Shown: positions 1-9,210, numbered from the stretch's first letter. The stretch: DNA of 64,000 nucleotides from Mesobacillus subterraneus (GCF_020524355.2 NZ_CP129019.1:1798001-1862000), one strand, 5' to 3'. Notes: generated from the letters alone by a model not told the origin. Made by a program: numbers and translations.

Positions 1-952
1 GGATATTTTCAGTATCCATCAAGGTAATGGTTCTCTTATTTACAATATTATCAATCATCAGAATTCCGATATTCTTTCCCTGGTTAATTAGCGGAATCAC
101 TGCGAATTCTTCAGTTTGGAACAAGTCTTTAATTAGAACCTGTGACAGATCCTCTTTTGCGATCTTTTGAACGATAATTGGTTTTTGACTTGATAACGCT
201 AACCCAAACACGTTATGTTCATCAATTGGTATATCCACTGAACGTAAAATATCATTCAACTCAGGGTCTGTAAAATTGCTGTCAAAGTTATGTTCAATTA
301 AATCACTGAGTTTAAGTCTGTCTTCTGAAATCTTTTCCCAAACTTCATAGCCTTTCCTTACATCCATTGGGCCAACACCAACGATCCCCTTAAGGGACTT
401 TGTTTCATTGGAGGCAAGAAAAATCATCGCCCGGTTAAACCCAAGGCCATGGCCGGCGGTTACAGAAGTCAAAATCACTTTCAAAAGCAAATCCTGCTGA
501 AGGGTCCCCTGCATCGTTGTGCTTACTTGGCGAAAGACCTGTAAATGCTTAGATTGATCCATTAGCATGTACATCCAGAGATGGTGGTCTTTCTTTTTCT
601 TGAGTAAATATTGAGAAATATAGCCTGCGCACAACCCGATCACTAAATAAACAGGGAGAACAGCGAAAGGGAAGCCTTCTGTATGTAAATAAACGACAAG
701 AACACTAATAAGTGCAGCCAGTATACCCCCAACTAATTTAAAAGAATAGCCCGCTGTCGCGATGAATAAAAGTATCGTCCAGCTTAATTGATTGCTTCCA
801 TAAAAATAAACTGCAATCTCAACCAGGATCAATGATGAAGCAGAGAAGATCAGTTGGTTTAAAAAAGCGCTTACATGAAATCTCAATAAATTTGCTGTCA
901 GTGCTATTCCAATAGCTGCAATGATTAATAAAATTACGTTCAGCTTGCTCAC
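1..952 (-). CDS. Membrane GAF-domain sensor protein, probably histidine kinase N-terminus (partial)
   Basis: An open frame runs off the left edge of the window, so only about 317 N-terminal residues are visible. Residues 1-120 are very hydrophobic and form four or five membrane segments, ending in a KKKK cluster at the cytoplasmic face. The following 190 residues look like a GAF domain (segments such as GLGFNRAMIFLAS and FAVIPLINQGKNIGILMID). Membrane-GAF proteins of this layout in Bacillaceae are usually sensor histidine kinases, but the kinase part lies outside the window. The GTG at 952 overlaps the AGGAG (952-956), so initiation may instead use the CTG at 943, which sits 8 nt from it; the start is uncertain. 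Confidence 0.7.
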   Translation of the reverse strand, partial: MSKLNVILLIIAAIGIALTANLLRFHVSAFLNQLIFSASSLILVEIAVYFYGSNQLSWTILLFIATAGYSFKLVGGILAALISVLVVYLHTEGFPFAVLPVYLVIGLCAGYISQYLLKKKKDHHLWMYMLMDQSKHLQVFRQVSTTMQGTLQQDLLLKVILTSVTAGHGLGFNRAMIFLASNETKSLKGIVGVGPMDVRKGYEVWEKISEDRLKLSDLIEHNFDSNFTDPELNDILRSVDIPIDEHNVFGLALSSQKPIIVQKIAKEDLSQVLIKDLFQTEEFAVIPLINQGKNIGILMIDNIVNKRTITLMDTENI

Positions 953-1158
953 TCCTAAATTTGAATCATACTTCTATTTTACTATTTTTTTGTAAAATAG
1001 ATAGATTGTTTTTATCGAAATGGATAATTTTAACTATTACCCGCTATGATTCTCAACGCTTAAAATTAACCTTTCATCTTTATTACAGGTAAATAATTAA
1101 ATAAATATGTGCAGGTTTAGGAAAGATAAAGATATCATCAGTGCATTGGGGTGTAAAT

Positions 1159-2166
1159 ATGGAGGACAAGACAAAAATCCGCCTTACTGCGGCTGAAATG
1201 TCCAGTTTGTGGACTCAATATATCAATGATACAGTCTCTATCTGCGTAATGGGGTATTTTCTCAACAACATAGACGATAAAAAGGTAAAAGAAATCGTGG
1301 AGTTTGCTCTTGGCGCATCGCAAAAAAACGTATCTCTGTTAAAAGAGATTTTTGATCGTGAAGACTTTCCCTACCCAATTGGGTTCACAAAGAAAGATGT
1401 GAATATCCATTCTCCACGCCTTTTTTCAGATACTTTCGTAATGATGTATCTAAGGCATATGTCGATTCTTGGAATGACGGCAAATACTGCGGCAATCGGT
1501 CTTGGCACGCGGCCAGATGTGATAAACTTTCATAAAAGTGTCTTGAAATCTGCAATTGGACTGCAGGATTTGACAAGGGAGGCAATGCTTGAGCAAGGGA
1601 CTTACATAAGGCCCCCGTTTATATCAATTCCAGATAAGGTTGACTTTGTCGAAAAACAAAAATTTTTATCAGGGATTAAAAGCAGGAGAAGGGCACTTAC
1701 CTCAATAGAAATGACGCATTTGTTCATGAATATACAAACCAACCAAATAGGAAAGGCCCTAATCATGGGATTCATCCAAGTGGCTCAGGACAAAGAGGTC
1801 AAGGGATATTTGCAGAGAGGAAAGAAAATCGCTCAAAAACACGTCGATTTATTCAGTGATATCCTTAAGAATAATGACATTCCGGCCCCCATGTTTTGGG
1901 ATTCAGCAGTAACTGACAGTACTACACAGGTATTTTCAGATAAACTTATCTTATTCCATGTCTCGACCATGATTGCAGCAGGGATAGGGAATTATGGTGC
2001 CGCTATGGCAGCAAGTCCCCGCAAGGATATTGGGCTGAAGTATGCTTCACTGATTCCTGAAATTGCACTGTATGCAGAGGATGGTGCCAATATCATGATC
2101 AAAAACTCATGGCTGGAGGAACCTCCTATGGCTGATGACCGGGACAAGTTGTCCGGTTTAACATAA
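1159..2166 (+). CDS. DUF3231 family protein, two tandem domains
   Basis: This 335-residue protein contains two copies of the DUF3231 helical domain, roughly residues 5-160 and 170-325. Each has the family-like pattern of an initial SSLW or THLF segment, a helix with repeated K/H residues and a final helix near IGNYGAAMAAS. DUF3231 domains are all-helical and ferritin-like in appearance; their biochemical role is not established. The ATG at 1159 was chosen over the upstream in-frame GTG (1141) because GGGGTG lies 5 nt before it. A single-domain paralogue occurs at 56427-56963. The gene is monocistronic, with its own terminator. Confidence 0.85.
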   Translation: MEDKTKIRLTAAEMSSLWTQYINDTVSICVMGYFLNNIDDKKVKEIVEFALGASQKNVSLLKEIFDREDFPYPIGFTKKDVNIHSPRLFSDTFVMMYLRHMSILGMTANTAAIGLGTRPDVINFHKSVLKSAIGLQDLTREAMLEQGTYIRPPFISIPDKVDFVEKQKFLSGIKSRRRALTSIEMTHLFMNIQTNQIGKALIMGFIQVAQDKEVKGYLQRGKKIAQKHVDLFSDILKNNDIPAPMFWDSAVTDSTTQVFSDKLILFHVSTMIAAGIGNYGAAMAASPRKDIGLKYASLIPEIALYAEDGANIMIKNSWLEEPPMADDRDKLSGLT

Positions 2167-2175
2167 ATGATTCAA

Positions 2176-2216
2176 AATAGGGTGTCCCATAGAGTTTTGG
2201 GACACCCTATTATTTT
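2176..2216 (+). terminator. Rho-independent terminator after the DUF3231 gene
   Basis: A 14-bp stem (2176-2189 with 2198-2211) is followed by TATTTT. It lies 10 nt after the stop codon at 2166. Confidence 0.85.
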
Positions 2217-2251
2217 GCAGGATGAAATACGAATAGAGAGGGGACTCGAAA

Positions 2252-2632
2252 TTATTTTGCATTTTGCATATCTGGAAACTTAACTGGTGTATCAATCGAT
2301 AATTGATCACGGTATGAACGGTACGCTACGACAGTGTGATTATGGGAGTGGACATCTAGATGCAAGATCTTTGAATGATTTGTCTCTAGATAGTATCTCA
2401 TTTCACCCTGAACGAGTTCATAAAATGATAAAGTCATCCCTAAATAATCCCTTTTCACAAATTTAACATCAGGGTGACTCCTGACGAAATCAGCTATTTG
2501 CTGAACAGATGCTGACGATGTACCTGTGATGGAATATAGGGTTTCTTTCGCGTGGCTGAATGCGTGATTCAAAGTCATTTTAGCTTTATTGAATAAATTT
2601 TGAAACGATCTGTTCAATTTCCATTCCTCCAT
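2252..2632 (-). CDS. Conserved-looking hypothetical protein, 126 aa
   Basis: I do not recognise this protein. It is soluble, with no signal peptide or membrane segment. An amphipathic basic N-terminal helix (residues 1-35) precedes an alpha/beta region with several His residues near the C-terminus (HLDVHSHNH). Codon usage matches the neighbours and the ATG at 2632 follows an AGGCTTAGATGGAGG leader. It stands alone between the DUF3231 gene and a broken oxidoreductase, so context gives no function. Confidence 0.6.
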   Translation of the reverse strand: MEEWKLNRSFQNLFNKAKMTLNHAFSHAKETLYSITGTSSASVQQIADFVRSHPDVKFVKRDYLGMTLSFYELVQGEMRYYLETNHSKILHLDVHSHNHTVVAYRSYRDQLSIDTPVKFPDMQNAK

Positions 2633-3036
2633 CTAAGCCTTTTTATATTTGTTGTTAATATACCCCGAAAATCAAAGAGAATCCTTTGGACTGCGTAATT
2701 CCCTTTTAAAATAACACCTTAACCAATTTAATGTTAATCCTTTGAAGCGGTCAGCAATCAGAATTGACGACATCGGTCAGAGTAGGCATGGTACCGGAAT
2801 TGATAAAAATGAAAACATCAAATCACCAGATGAAGCGATAAAAAATGCAAATAGAAATGATCTTGTATTTACGGTTGATATCAATACTGCACCTTCTATA
2901 ATGGTTTTCGTCATCCAAATAATGGGAATTCCATCCTGAAATATTATTTCTACCAGATGGAAGTAATATCAGCCTTACACTGGTATATTAGTTTTTAAGT
3001 ATATTTTATGGAAAACTAACACGGGGAGATGATTTA
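2633..3036. other. Intergenic region, no convincing gene
   Basis: A 65-codon frame begins with TTG at 2742 and ends at 2939. It has no usable ribosome binding site and an unremarkable translation. The promoter of the next gene presumably lies between about 2950 and 3020. I see no RNA gene or repeat here. Confidence 0.4.
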
Positions 3037-3658
3037 ATGAATCATGTAATTAATAGCTTTCAAGAATTACGGACATTGTTTGGGGAGCCTAGTGAACTGG
3101 CCAAACGGAAGGTCATATCTTTCATAGACGATCATTGCCGTAATTACATAGACCAATCACCGTTTATTGTCTTATCTACCTCTGACGAAAACGGCTACAC
3201 AGATGCGTCACCGAGGGGGGGATGCACCTGGATTTGTGCTTGTTCTGGACAAGAATTTGTTAGTGATTCCAGACCGTCCCGGTAACAAGCGAATGGACTC
3301 ATTGAAAAATATATTATCCAATCCAAGGGTAGGGTTGTTATTTCTAATACCCGGGATGTCTGAAACACTGAGAGTCAATGGGAAGGCTAGTTTGACACGG
3401 CAGCCAGACCTGCTGGAAAGGATGAAAGCTGGCGGGAAGAATCCGCTCCTTGGAATCGTAGTAGAAGTTGAGGAATGCTATATACAGTGCGGAAAAGCGT
3501 TGAAGCGTTCCGGCTTATGGGATCCTGAAAGCTGGGCCGATTCATCTTCTTTGCCTTCCGGTGCAAAAATCTTAGCAGCACACGCCAGGATTCCAGGTTC
3601 CTCAGAAGCTGATATACAGAAGAGGTTGGATGAAGGTTACAAAAATAGACTTTATTAA
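3037..3658 (+). pseudogene. Pyridoxamine 5'-phosphate oxidase-like FMN-binding protein, frameshifted
   Basis: Two overlapping frames join into one 206-residue protein of the pyridoxamine-phosphate-oxidase-like split-barrel family (MSMEG_1061-like group). The first part ends in SPRGG and the second resumes as DAPGFVLVLDKNLLVIPDRP. The family normally reads SPRGDAPG here. A run of seven G at 3215-3221, where six would keep the frame, explains the break. A ribosome binding site (GGGGAGATG) precedes the ATG at 3037. Apart from the extra G the protein is intact, so an assembly error is more likely than true loss. Members bind FMN and probably oxidise or reduce small substrates. Confidence 0.75.
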
Positions 3659-3735
3659 AAGATTTCAATTTTTAATCGTTATGCGGGAAGTTCACAACCT
3701 ATAAGTTGTATTTGAAAAAATCCAATGGATATGTG

Positions 3736-3767
3736 AAAAAGCTGCCATATGGCAGCTTTCTATTTTT
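3736..3767. terminator. Bidirectional terminator between converging genes
   Basis: Stem AAAGCTGCC (3738-3746) pairs with GGCAGCTTT (3751-3759), with A-rich and T-rich flanks. It lies between the converging stops at 3658 and 3770 and can serve both strands. Confidence 0.85.
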
Positions 3768-3769
3768 GA

Positions 3770-4669
3770 TCATTTCAAGTTTTCAAGTGTTCTGCTGTGA
3801 ATGACTTCGTTCAACCGGTCAGGGTAGTTGGTAAACATGCCTGTGACTCCCCAATCCAGAAGCATATTCATATCTTCTTTTTCGTTGACTGTATAAGGGA
3901 AAACCATTAAACCGGAATCATTTATTTTCTTAATATATCCCGGACTTACTGCCGTATAATGTAATCCCACCCCTACCGCATATTCTTTGATTTTGCTTAC
4001 TTCAGTATCGGTGATAACCGCTGGAGCGTAATAAGACAATAGCTGGACCAATGGAATGGAATCATCTATTTCGTGAACTTTCCTTAAACTTTCTACACTG
4101 AAAGATTGAACAATAACATTGTCAAACGTCTGATGGACACCGATGAGGTTATATTCATTTAGTATATTTATTAGCTTTTCTTCCATTCCTGGATAGACCT
4201 CAGGAGATTTGGTTTCAATGAAAAACTTCGAGTCTGGACCGAACCTGTCAAGCACCTCCCTTAGTGTAGGGATTTTAAGACCTGAATACTCGGTACTCAT
4301 TTTTTCAGGGAAAGCCACATTAAACCATGAGCCTGCATCAAGTTTCTTTATTTCTCTTAGTGTTAGGTTTTTGACAAGGCCTTTTTCCTCCGTTGTCCGA
4401 TCAATAGTTTCGTCATGCAGTGCAATCAATTCTCCATCTTTCGTCATTTGAAGATCGATTTCAATGTAATCGCCATTCATGACATTCCCGAGTTCATAAG
4501 CTTGCAATGTATGTTCCGGGGCATGGCCTGAGGCACCACGATGAGAAATATTGATGGGCAATAATTGCTTGTGATTTAATGAGATCTTCGCTAAAGCAAA
4601 CTCTGGTGATGCTCCTGATAAGTAAATGAACAATGCTGTGATTGCCATCCAGCGAAAATACCTCACCAT
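3770..4669 (-). CDS. glpQ: Secreted glycerophosphodiester phosphodiesterase
   Basis: This 299-residue GDPD family TIM barrel hydrolyses glycerophosphodiesters to glycerol-3-phosphate and an alcohol. A signal peptide (about residues 1-28, hydrophobic core ITALFIYLSG) indicates export. The GDPD motifs are clear: ISHRGASGHAPEHT with the catalytic His and Arg, then EIDLQMTKDGELIALHDETIDRTT with the metal-binding Glu and Asp and the second His. The ATG at 4669 was chosen over the longer frame at 4702 because GGAGGG lies 9 nt upstream and the signal peptide then starts properly. The gene is not next to glycerol-phosphate transport genes. Length is normal for the family. Confidence 0.92.
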   Translation of the reverse strand: MVRYFRWMAITALFIYLSGASPEFALAKISLNHKQLLPINISHRGASGHAPEHTLQAYELGNVMNGDYIEIDLQMTKDGELIALHDETIDRTTEEKGLVKNLTLREIKKLDAGSWFNVAFPEKMSTEYSGLKIPTLREVLDRFGPDSKFFIETKSPEVYPGMEEKLINILNEYNLIGVHQTFDNVIVQSFSVESLRKVHEIDDSIPLVQLLSYYAPAVITDTEVSKIKEYAVGVGLHYTAVSPGYIKKINDSGLMVFPYTVNEKEDMNMLLDWGVTGMFTNYPDRLNEVIHSRTLENLK

Positions 4670-4782
4670 CTCTAATTTCCCTCCTAAGAGTATTTCAAGC
4701 ATTGCATGATGGAGATCTAAAAATAGCTGGTGCTTAAGTGTGAATATTATTTACATCTTTCCAAGTTATATGTCAGCAAAAT

Positions 4783-4955
4783 GAAAATCGTAAGGACCTT
4801 GGTCGTCCCCGACAAGATCTTCCCGCCAATAACGCCATATCTTATGGCGGCCGGGTCTGCACGTCCTTTGCCTCATAGGTCCGATCATTGAAGTCATTAT
4901 TTGGCTTCTTTGGCAGGACCGAAGCGACTTAAAGGGCCGGACGCTTTTGCTAGCC
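4783..4955 (+). repeat. Dispersed modular repeat, diverged copy A
   Basis: This stretch aligns by eye with the copy at 33302-33542, in the same orientation. It opens with GAAAATCGTAAGGACCTTGG and CCCCGACAAG, has a central GGTCCGATCATTGAAGTCA, then GACCGAAGCGACTT, and ends GGACGCTTTTGCTAG. An internal hairpin (CCGCC..GGCGG around 4823-4853) is not shared. It is not coding. Confidence 0.6.
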
Positions 4956-4998
4956 ACTCATCTCAGAAAAAATGTCTAATTCATGCAAGAAAAGAAAA

Positions 4999-6249
4999 CT
5001 ATTTCCAAACCTTCCACCAATTTCGTTTTGATTGTTTGGATGCTGCAGTTTCCCTGAAACTGTCGACCATGTTTTTGAACATTTCGTCCCGCTCCCTAAT
5101 CTCCAGGAGTAATTCTTCACGTTCATTTTTAAGTGTGCGGACTAAATATTCCCGTTCCTGATTGATGACCTGGTTTAAGTTAGATAGCTCGTGATTTGTT
5201 GTTTCACGACTATTTGAAACATAGTCCGCGAGAATTTTAAATTCTTCTGAAACTGTTTCGGTTGTCTCATTCAGGCGCTTTGCTAAAAGTGATAATTCCT
5301 TATTAGTACAGGAGGAGAGCTTATTGACTGTACTTTCTAGATTTACAATTTTTTCATTCGTGCCTTTTGAGTTTTTAGTCAAACTGGATGTCAAAGAGGC
5401 AAATCGTTCGGAAGTGCCCTTCGATACATTCGAAAGACTGCCGGAAAGTGCATTTATTTTTTCAGAAGTACCTTTTGAAACCTTCGCAACACTCTCAGTT
5501 AGCTTCGTGATTTTATCAGTCGTACCCTGTGAAGCTTTGGTTACAGAATCTGAAAGCTTGCTGAACATTTCCGTCGTACCTTTAGAAGCTTTTGCAAGGT
5601 TCGTACTGATTTCAGAAGTGCCTTTCGAGACATTCGTAAGCTCCGAAGATATGGTTCCGAGACGTTCGGAGCTTTCTTCCGTGCTTTTGGCAACTGTTTC
5701 AGATAGCACCAAAATTTGTTCGTTGGTTTTTTCTCCTGTTTTATAGATTGAATCGGACAGGGTTTTTACTGTAGTAAAAGTCCCTTTGGAGATTTCTTTT
5801 TTTACTTCCTCCAGAACCTCCTTTCGTATGCCGTTCCTGATTTCTGCTTTAACTTCATCAAGCAGGTTTTCCTTATATTGCTCCAATGCCACCATAAATG
5901 CACCATATTCATTTGGGCTGCCCGCTGGTGAAGCGGCAGGCAAGTTCGATTTTTCAGTAAGTCTATTTTCATGTGGAGCTTGATCGGACATTGGATCAGA
6001 ACGCATATGTCTTTGCAGAAGCTCCCGTATCATTTCTTTGCTTAGATTTTTATCACGCATTTGTTTGATCTTCATCAATTGTTCTATTTCAATATCCGTA
6101 TAAAATCTTGCACCTTGTTTCGTTCTTGGGACGATCAGTAACCCATCAAGATCTTTTTCCCATTGTCTAATAGTGCCAGACGGAACATTAATTTTCTTGG
6201 ACACCTCTTTGATTGTGTATGCCTTCATGAATTGAGTGTCATTCATCAT
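4999..6249 (-). CDS. MerR-type DNA-binding protein with 18-residue-repeat coiled coil and DUF3967-like tail
   Basis: The 416-residue protein starts with a MerR-like winged helix-turn-helix (about residues 8-80; YTIKEVSKKINVPSGTIRQW, then ARFYTDIEIEQLMKIKQMRD). A linker rich in Pro and Ser (85-115) follows. From about residue 154 to 369 it is a long coiled coil in which an 18-residue unit (SKGTxEKIxxLxxSVxxV pattern) recurs about 12 times, with one 14-residue unit. The end (RERDEMFKNMVDSFRET ... RNWWKVWK) resembles the DUF3967 domain of Bacillus MerR-like proteins. Such proteins may bridge DNA to a partner or to the membrane, as RacA does; that is an inference. The ATG at 6249 has AGAAGGG 7 nt before it. 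Confidence 0.8.
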   Translation of the reverse strand: MMNDTQFMKAYTIKEVSKKINVPSGTIRQWEKDLDGLLIVPRTKQGARFYTDIEIEQLMKIKQMRDKNLSKEMIRELLQRHMRSDPMSDQAPHENRLTEKSNLPAASPAGSPNEYGAFMVALEQYKENLLDEVKAEIRNGIRKEVLEEVKKEISKGTFTTVKTLSDSIYKTGEKTNEQILVLSETVAKSTEESSERLGTISSELTNVSKGTSEISTNLAKASKGTTEMFSKLSDSVTKASQGTTDKITKLTESVAKVSKGTSEKINALSGSLSNVSKGTSERFASLTSSLTKNSKGTNEKIVNLESTVNKLSSCTNKELSLLAKRLNETTETVSEEFKILADYVSNSRETTNHELSNLNQVINQEREYLVRTLKNEREELLLEIRERDEMFKNMVDSFRETAASKQSKRNWWKVWK

Positions 6250-6581
6250 GCACATTCCCTTCTGTTTTGGTTTATGATAATTTCAATGTCCTAGTACAAT
6301 TCAGCAAGAGCATTCCTGTTTTCCTGCATGGTGACAAAAGTTCTCAAAAGTAGTGGGGTTTCAGCATAACAATCAGAAATCATACAGTTTTCGCGTACTG
6401 GATAAAGGAAAATGATGAATTTCCGTGATGAATTCTTCTTTTTGTTTTACAATAATCATGTAGGCCAATAATTAGGCTAAGGGGGAATAAAAAGCTACAA
6501 GAAAATTGTCGGAAAATGATTGCCCTCAATACAAAATTTAATTGTTTACGAATATTTCACGCTTTTTGGAGGGGTAGAACA
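6250..6581. other. Intergenic region upstream of aspA and the MerR-type gene
   Basis: This divergent region should hold both promoters. A short direct repeat (GATGAATTTCC / GATGAATTC, about 6414-6434) precedes TTTTTGTTTTACAATAATC, a plausible sigma-A -10 area for aspA. AGGCC and AGGCT flank AATAATT near 6462-6480. I see no RNA gene. Confidence 0.35.
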
Positions 6582-8006
6582 ATGTCTGAGGTTAAAGTCC
6601 GGATTGAAAAAGATTTTCTTGGTACGAAGGAAGTTTTAGCAGATGCCTATTATGGAATTCAAACTTTAAGGGCTGTTGAAAATTTCCCGATAACTGGGTA
6701 TAGAATACATAGTGAACTTATTAAGGCGATGACCATGGTGAAAAAAGCTGCGGCACTTGCGAATATGGAAACAGGACGGCTATACGGCGGACTTGGAGAG
6801 GTCATTGTAAAAGCTGCGGATGAAATTATCCAGGGTCAGTGGCATGAACAGTTCATCGTAGATCCGATTCAGGGAGGAGCTGGGACCTCCATCAATATGA
6901 ACACGAATGAAGTTATTGCCAATCGTGCACTGGAATTGCTTGGTGAGAAGAAAGGGGATTATTTCACATTAAGCCCGAACTCTCATGTGAACATGGCTCA
7001 GTCGACGAATGATGCATTTCCTACTGCGATGCACATATCAGTGCTATCCCTTTTGGACAAGCTATTGGATACTATGCAGATCATGCGCGATGTTTTCTCC
7101 CAGAAGGCAAGGGAATTTGATGCTGTCATAAAAATGGGCAGGACGCACTTACAGGACGCTGTGCCAATCCGTCTCGACCAGGAATTTGAGGCATATACAA
7201 GAGTGATTGAGCGTGATATTGAAAGGATTAAGCATACTCGCGGACATCTCTTTGAAGTGAATATGGGAGCAACTGCTGTTGGAACTGGGCTTAATGCCAA
7301 TCCAAAATACATCAAGAATGTGGTCCTTCACCTTTCTGAAATCAGCGGATATCCATTAAAAAATGCTGACCATTTAGTAGATGCAACACAAAATACGGAT
7401 GCGTATACAACCGTATCTGCTGCCCTGAAGGTTTGTATGATGAATATGTCGAAAATAGCCAACGACTTGCGCCTGATGGCTTCTGGACCACGTGTGGGAT
7501 TTAACGAAATTTTCCTTCCATCAAGGCAGCCGGGCTCATCCATTATGCCTGGCAAAGTGAATCCGGTAATGCCTGAGGTCATCAACCAGGTTGCTTTCCA
7601 GGTAATTGGAAACGATCATACGATTTGTCTTGCTTCCGAATCGGGCCAGCTCGAGTTGAATGTCATGGAGCCAGTCCTTATTTTTAACCTGATTCAGTCG
7701 ATTAGCATCATGAACAATGGTTTTAAAGTTTTCACTGATCATTGTTTAGTCGGAATTGAAGCAAATAAAGAGAAGACCGAAAAGGATGTCGAGCAAAGCG
7801 TAGGTATCATTACGGCTGTCAATCCGCACTTAGGGTATGAAGCAGTTTCAAGAATCGCTAGGGAAGCAATTCTTACAGGGAAGTCAGTCAGGGAATTATG
7901 CCTTGCTTATGATGTCCTGACAGAAGAAGAACTCGATTTGATTCTGAATCCATATGAAATGACAAACCCTGGGATTGCAGGGGAAGAACTGTTGAATAAA
8001 GATTAA
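6582..8006 (+). CDS. aspA: Aspartate ammonia-lyase
   Basis: AspA converts L-aspartate to fumarate and ammonia. The 474-residue sequence is full length for the fumarase/aspartase superfamily. It has GRTHLQDAVPIRL, the GGAGTSINMN region that binds substrate, and the flexible catalytic loop GSSIMPGKVNPVMPE carrying the catalytic Ser. The ATG at 6582 follows GGAGGGG by about 8 nt; the longer frame from 6516 has no ribosome binding site. It is monocistronic here and not linked to asparaginase (ansA), unlike the B. subtilis ansAB operon. A terminator follows. Confidence 0.95.
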   Translation: MSEVKVRIEKDFLGTKEVLADAYYGIQTLRAVENFPITGYRIHSELIKAMTMVKKAAALANMETGRLYGGLGEVIVKAADEIIQGQWHEQFIVDPIQGGAGTSINMNTNEVIANRALELLGEKKGDYFTLSPNSHVNMAQSTNDAFPTAMHISVLSLLDKLLDTMQIMRDVFSQKAREFDAVIKMGRTHLQDAVPIRLDQEFEAYTRVIERDIERIKHTRGHLFEVNMGATAVGTGLNANPKYIKNVVLHLSEISGYPLKNADHLVDATQNTDAYTTVSAALKVCMMNMSKIANDLRLMASGPRVGFNEIFLPSRQPGSSIMPGKVNPVMPEVINQVAFQVIGNDHTICLASESGQLELNVMEPVLIFNLIQSISIMNNGFKVFTDHCLVGIEANKEKTEKDVEQSVGIITAVNPHLGYEAVSRIAREAILTGKSVRELCLAYDVLTEEELDLILNPYEMTNPGIAGEELLNKD

Positions 8007-8011
8007 TAGTA

Positions 8012-8046
8012 AAAAAGCCGTTGTCATCTGACAACGGCTCTTTCTA
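8012..8046 (+). terminator. Terminator after aspA
   Basis: GCCGTTGTC (8017-8025) pairs with GACAACGGC (8030-8038), followed by TCTTTCT. Confidence 0.85.
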
Positions 8047-8106
8047 ATTTACCAAAAGAGCTGACAATTCGAACGCAGAATTCTCATGAATTCAAGTGGA
8101 TACTTA

Positions 8107-8892
8107 TTACAGCAATCCTAACGACTTCAAACCGTTGTAAATCCCTGAGTCAGTCACATCTGTGGTTCTATGCTTTGCATGCTGGAACAAGTCCGGATGG
8201 GCATTGTCCATGGCAAAACCTTCTCCTGCGAATGAAAGCATTTCTTTGTCATTCATTCCATCCCCAAAGGCAATGGAACTTTCCCGTTTTATTCCCAGTT
8301 TTGTTAACAAGAATTGAATGCCAACTCCTTTATTAACCTTATCACGGATGACATCGTAGCAATGATGCATACCTTCTACATTGACCTGTGACAAATGTAT
8401 TCCATCACTGAATTCATAGTGTGCCTCTCCATTATTTCCAGTAGTGATAATCGTCATGCCTAGAATCCCTTCGATGACTTCCTCTGAAAAAATATCATTC
8501 TGACGCAAATGAAATTGCTGAAGGAAAGTTTTGACCAAATCCGAGTCCAGGTCTGTTAAATAATTTTTTTTATCGGTATACAAGACCAGCTTATGATTAT
8601 GTTTTTTCGCAACATTCAGGATGTATTTTACATCCTTTACAGGCATTGGTTCAGCGAAGATCGTTTCGTCTTCATATATTCCCAAAGCACCGTTATATCC
8701 TATAAAAGAGGAAATGTTAAGCTCTTCTCCAAGCTCTTTAATCTCATGAATCGGACGTCCTGTGGCCAAAACGACCTCAATATTTTGTTTCTTCATTTCA
8801 CTGATAGCGGTCTTCGTGGAATCCTCGATAGTATCATCGGGAGTTAAAATTGTTCCATCTATATCTAAGAATAATATCTTGTAGTTGGGCAT
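8107..8892 (-). CDS. Cof-type HAD-superfamily phosphatase
   Basis: This 261-residue protein belongs to the Cof subfamily (IIB cap) of HAD hydrolases, soluble enzymes that dephosphorylate sugar phosphates, FMN or pyridoxal phosphate. Motif I is FLDIDGTIL with the nucleophilic Asp, motif II is VLATGRP, and motif IV is AFGDGMNDKEML. The ATG at 8892 follows AAGGAGCGCAATCT. It resembles YkrA of B. subtilis in length and motif spacing, but the substrate cannot be told from sequence. It is a single gene facing the aspA terminator. Confidence 0.88.
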   Translation of the reverse strand: MPNYKILFLDIDGTILTPDDTIEDSTKTAISEMKKQNIEVVLATGRPIHEIKELGEELNISSFIGYNGALGIYEDETIFAEPMPVKDVKYILNVAKKHNHKLVLYTDKKNYLTDLDSDLVKTFLQQFHLRQNDIFSEEVIEGILGMTIITTGNNGEAHYEFSDGIHLSQVNVEGMHHCYDVIRDKVNKGVGIQFLLTKLGIKRESSIAFGDGMNDKEMLSFAGEGFAMDNAHPDLFQHAKHRTTDVTDSGIYNGLKSLGLL

Positions 8893-8984
8893 AGATTGCG
8901 CTCCTTAAAATGATGTTTTTTTTAGTGTGACATATCGACGGCAAAGTAATCAAATATTTGATGAACCCTTATCCCAACTGGCTT

Positions 8985-9010
8985 GTTTAATGTAAATGGC
9001 TAAGGGGTAA
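8985..9010 (+). promoter_or_regulatory. Candidate sigma-B promoter
   Basis: GTTTAA (8985-8990) and GGGTAA (9005-9010) are separated by 14 nt, matching the general-stress sigma-B pattern GTTTAA-N12-14-GGGTAT with one mismatch. It lies 38 nt upstream of the small membrane protein gene. Confidence 0.6.
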
Positions 9011-9047
9011 ACTTTTATTAAGAATACAGCGAAAGGAGACGTTCCTA

Positions 9048-9197
9048 ATGTTGTGGACAATAGCGGGTATATTACTGGTGCTTTGGTTATTAGGACTGAT
9101 ATTTGAAATCGCAGGCGGCATCATTCACATTCTGCTCATCATCGGTATTATCTTGATTGCGTATAAAGCGATCAAAGGCCGAGCGACAGGGTCATAA
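9048..9197 (+). CDS. Small lmo0937-family membrane protein, 49 aa
   Basis: The short gene encodes MLWTIAGILLVLWLLGLIFE and a second hydrophobic segment ending in a basic tail (AYKAIKGRATGS), so it is a two-helix membrane peptide. This matches the lmo0937 family, found across Firmicutes and often under general-stress control. The ribosome binding site GAAAGGAG lies 9 nt upstream. The sigma-B-like promoter and the terminator that follows make it a stand-alone stress gene. Its molecular role is unknown. Confidence 0.82.
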   Translation: MLWTIAGILLVLWLLGLIFEIAGGIIHILLIIGIILIAYKAIKGRATGS

Positions 9198-9210
9198 TCT
9201 TATTGAACGG

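Noticed and set aside
2742..2939. 65-codon plus-strand gene starting with TTG
   Set aside because: No ribosome binding site and no recognisable similarity; translation looks random.
5324..5746. 140-codon plus-strand frame opposite the coiled-coil gene
   Set aside because: It is an antisense shadow of the repetitive 18-residue repeat region.
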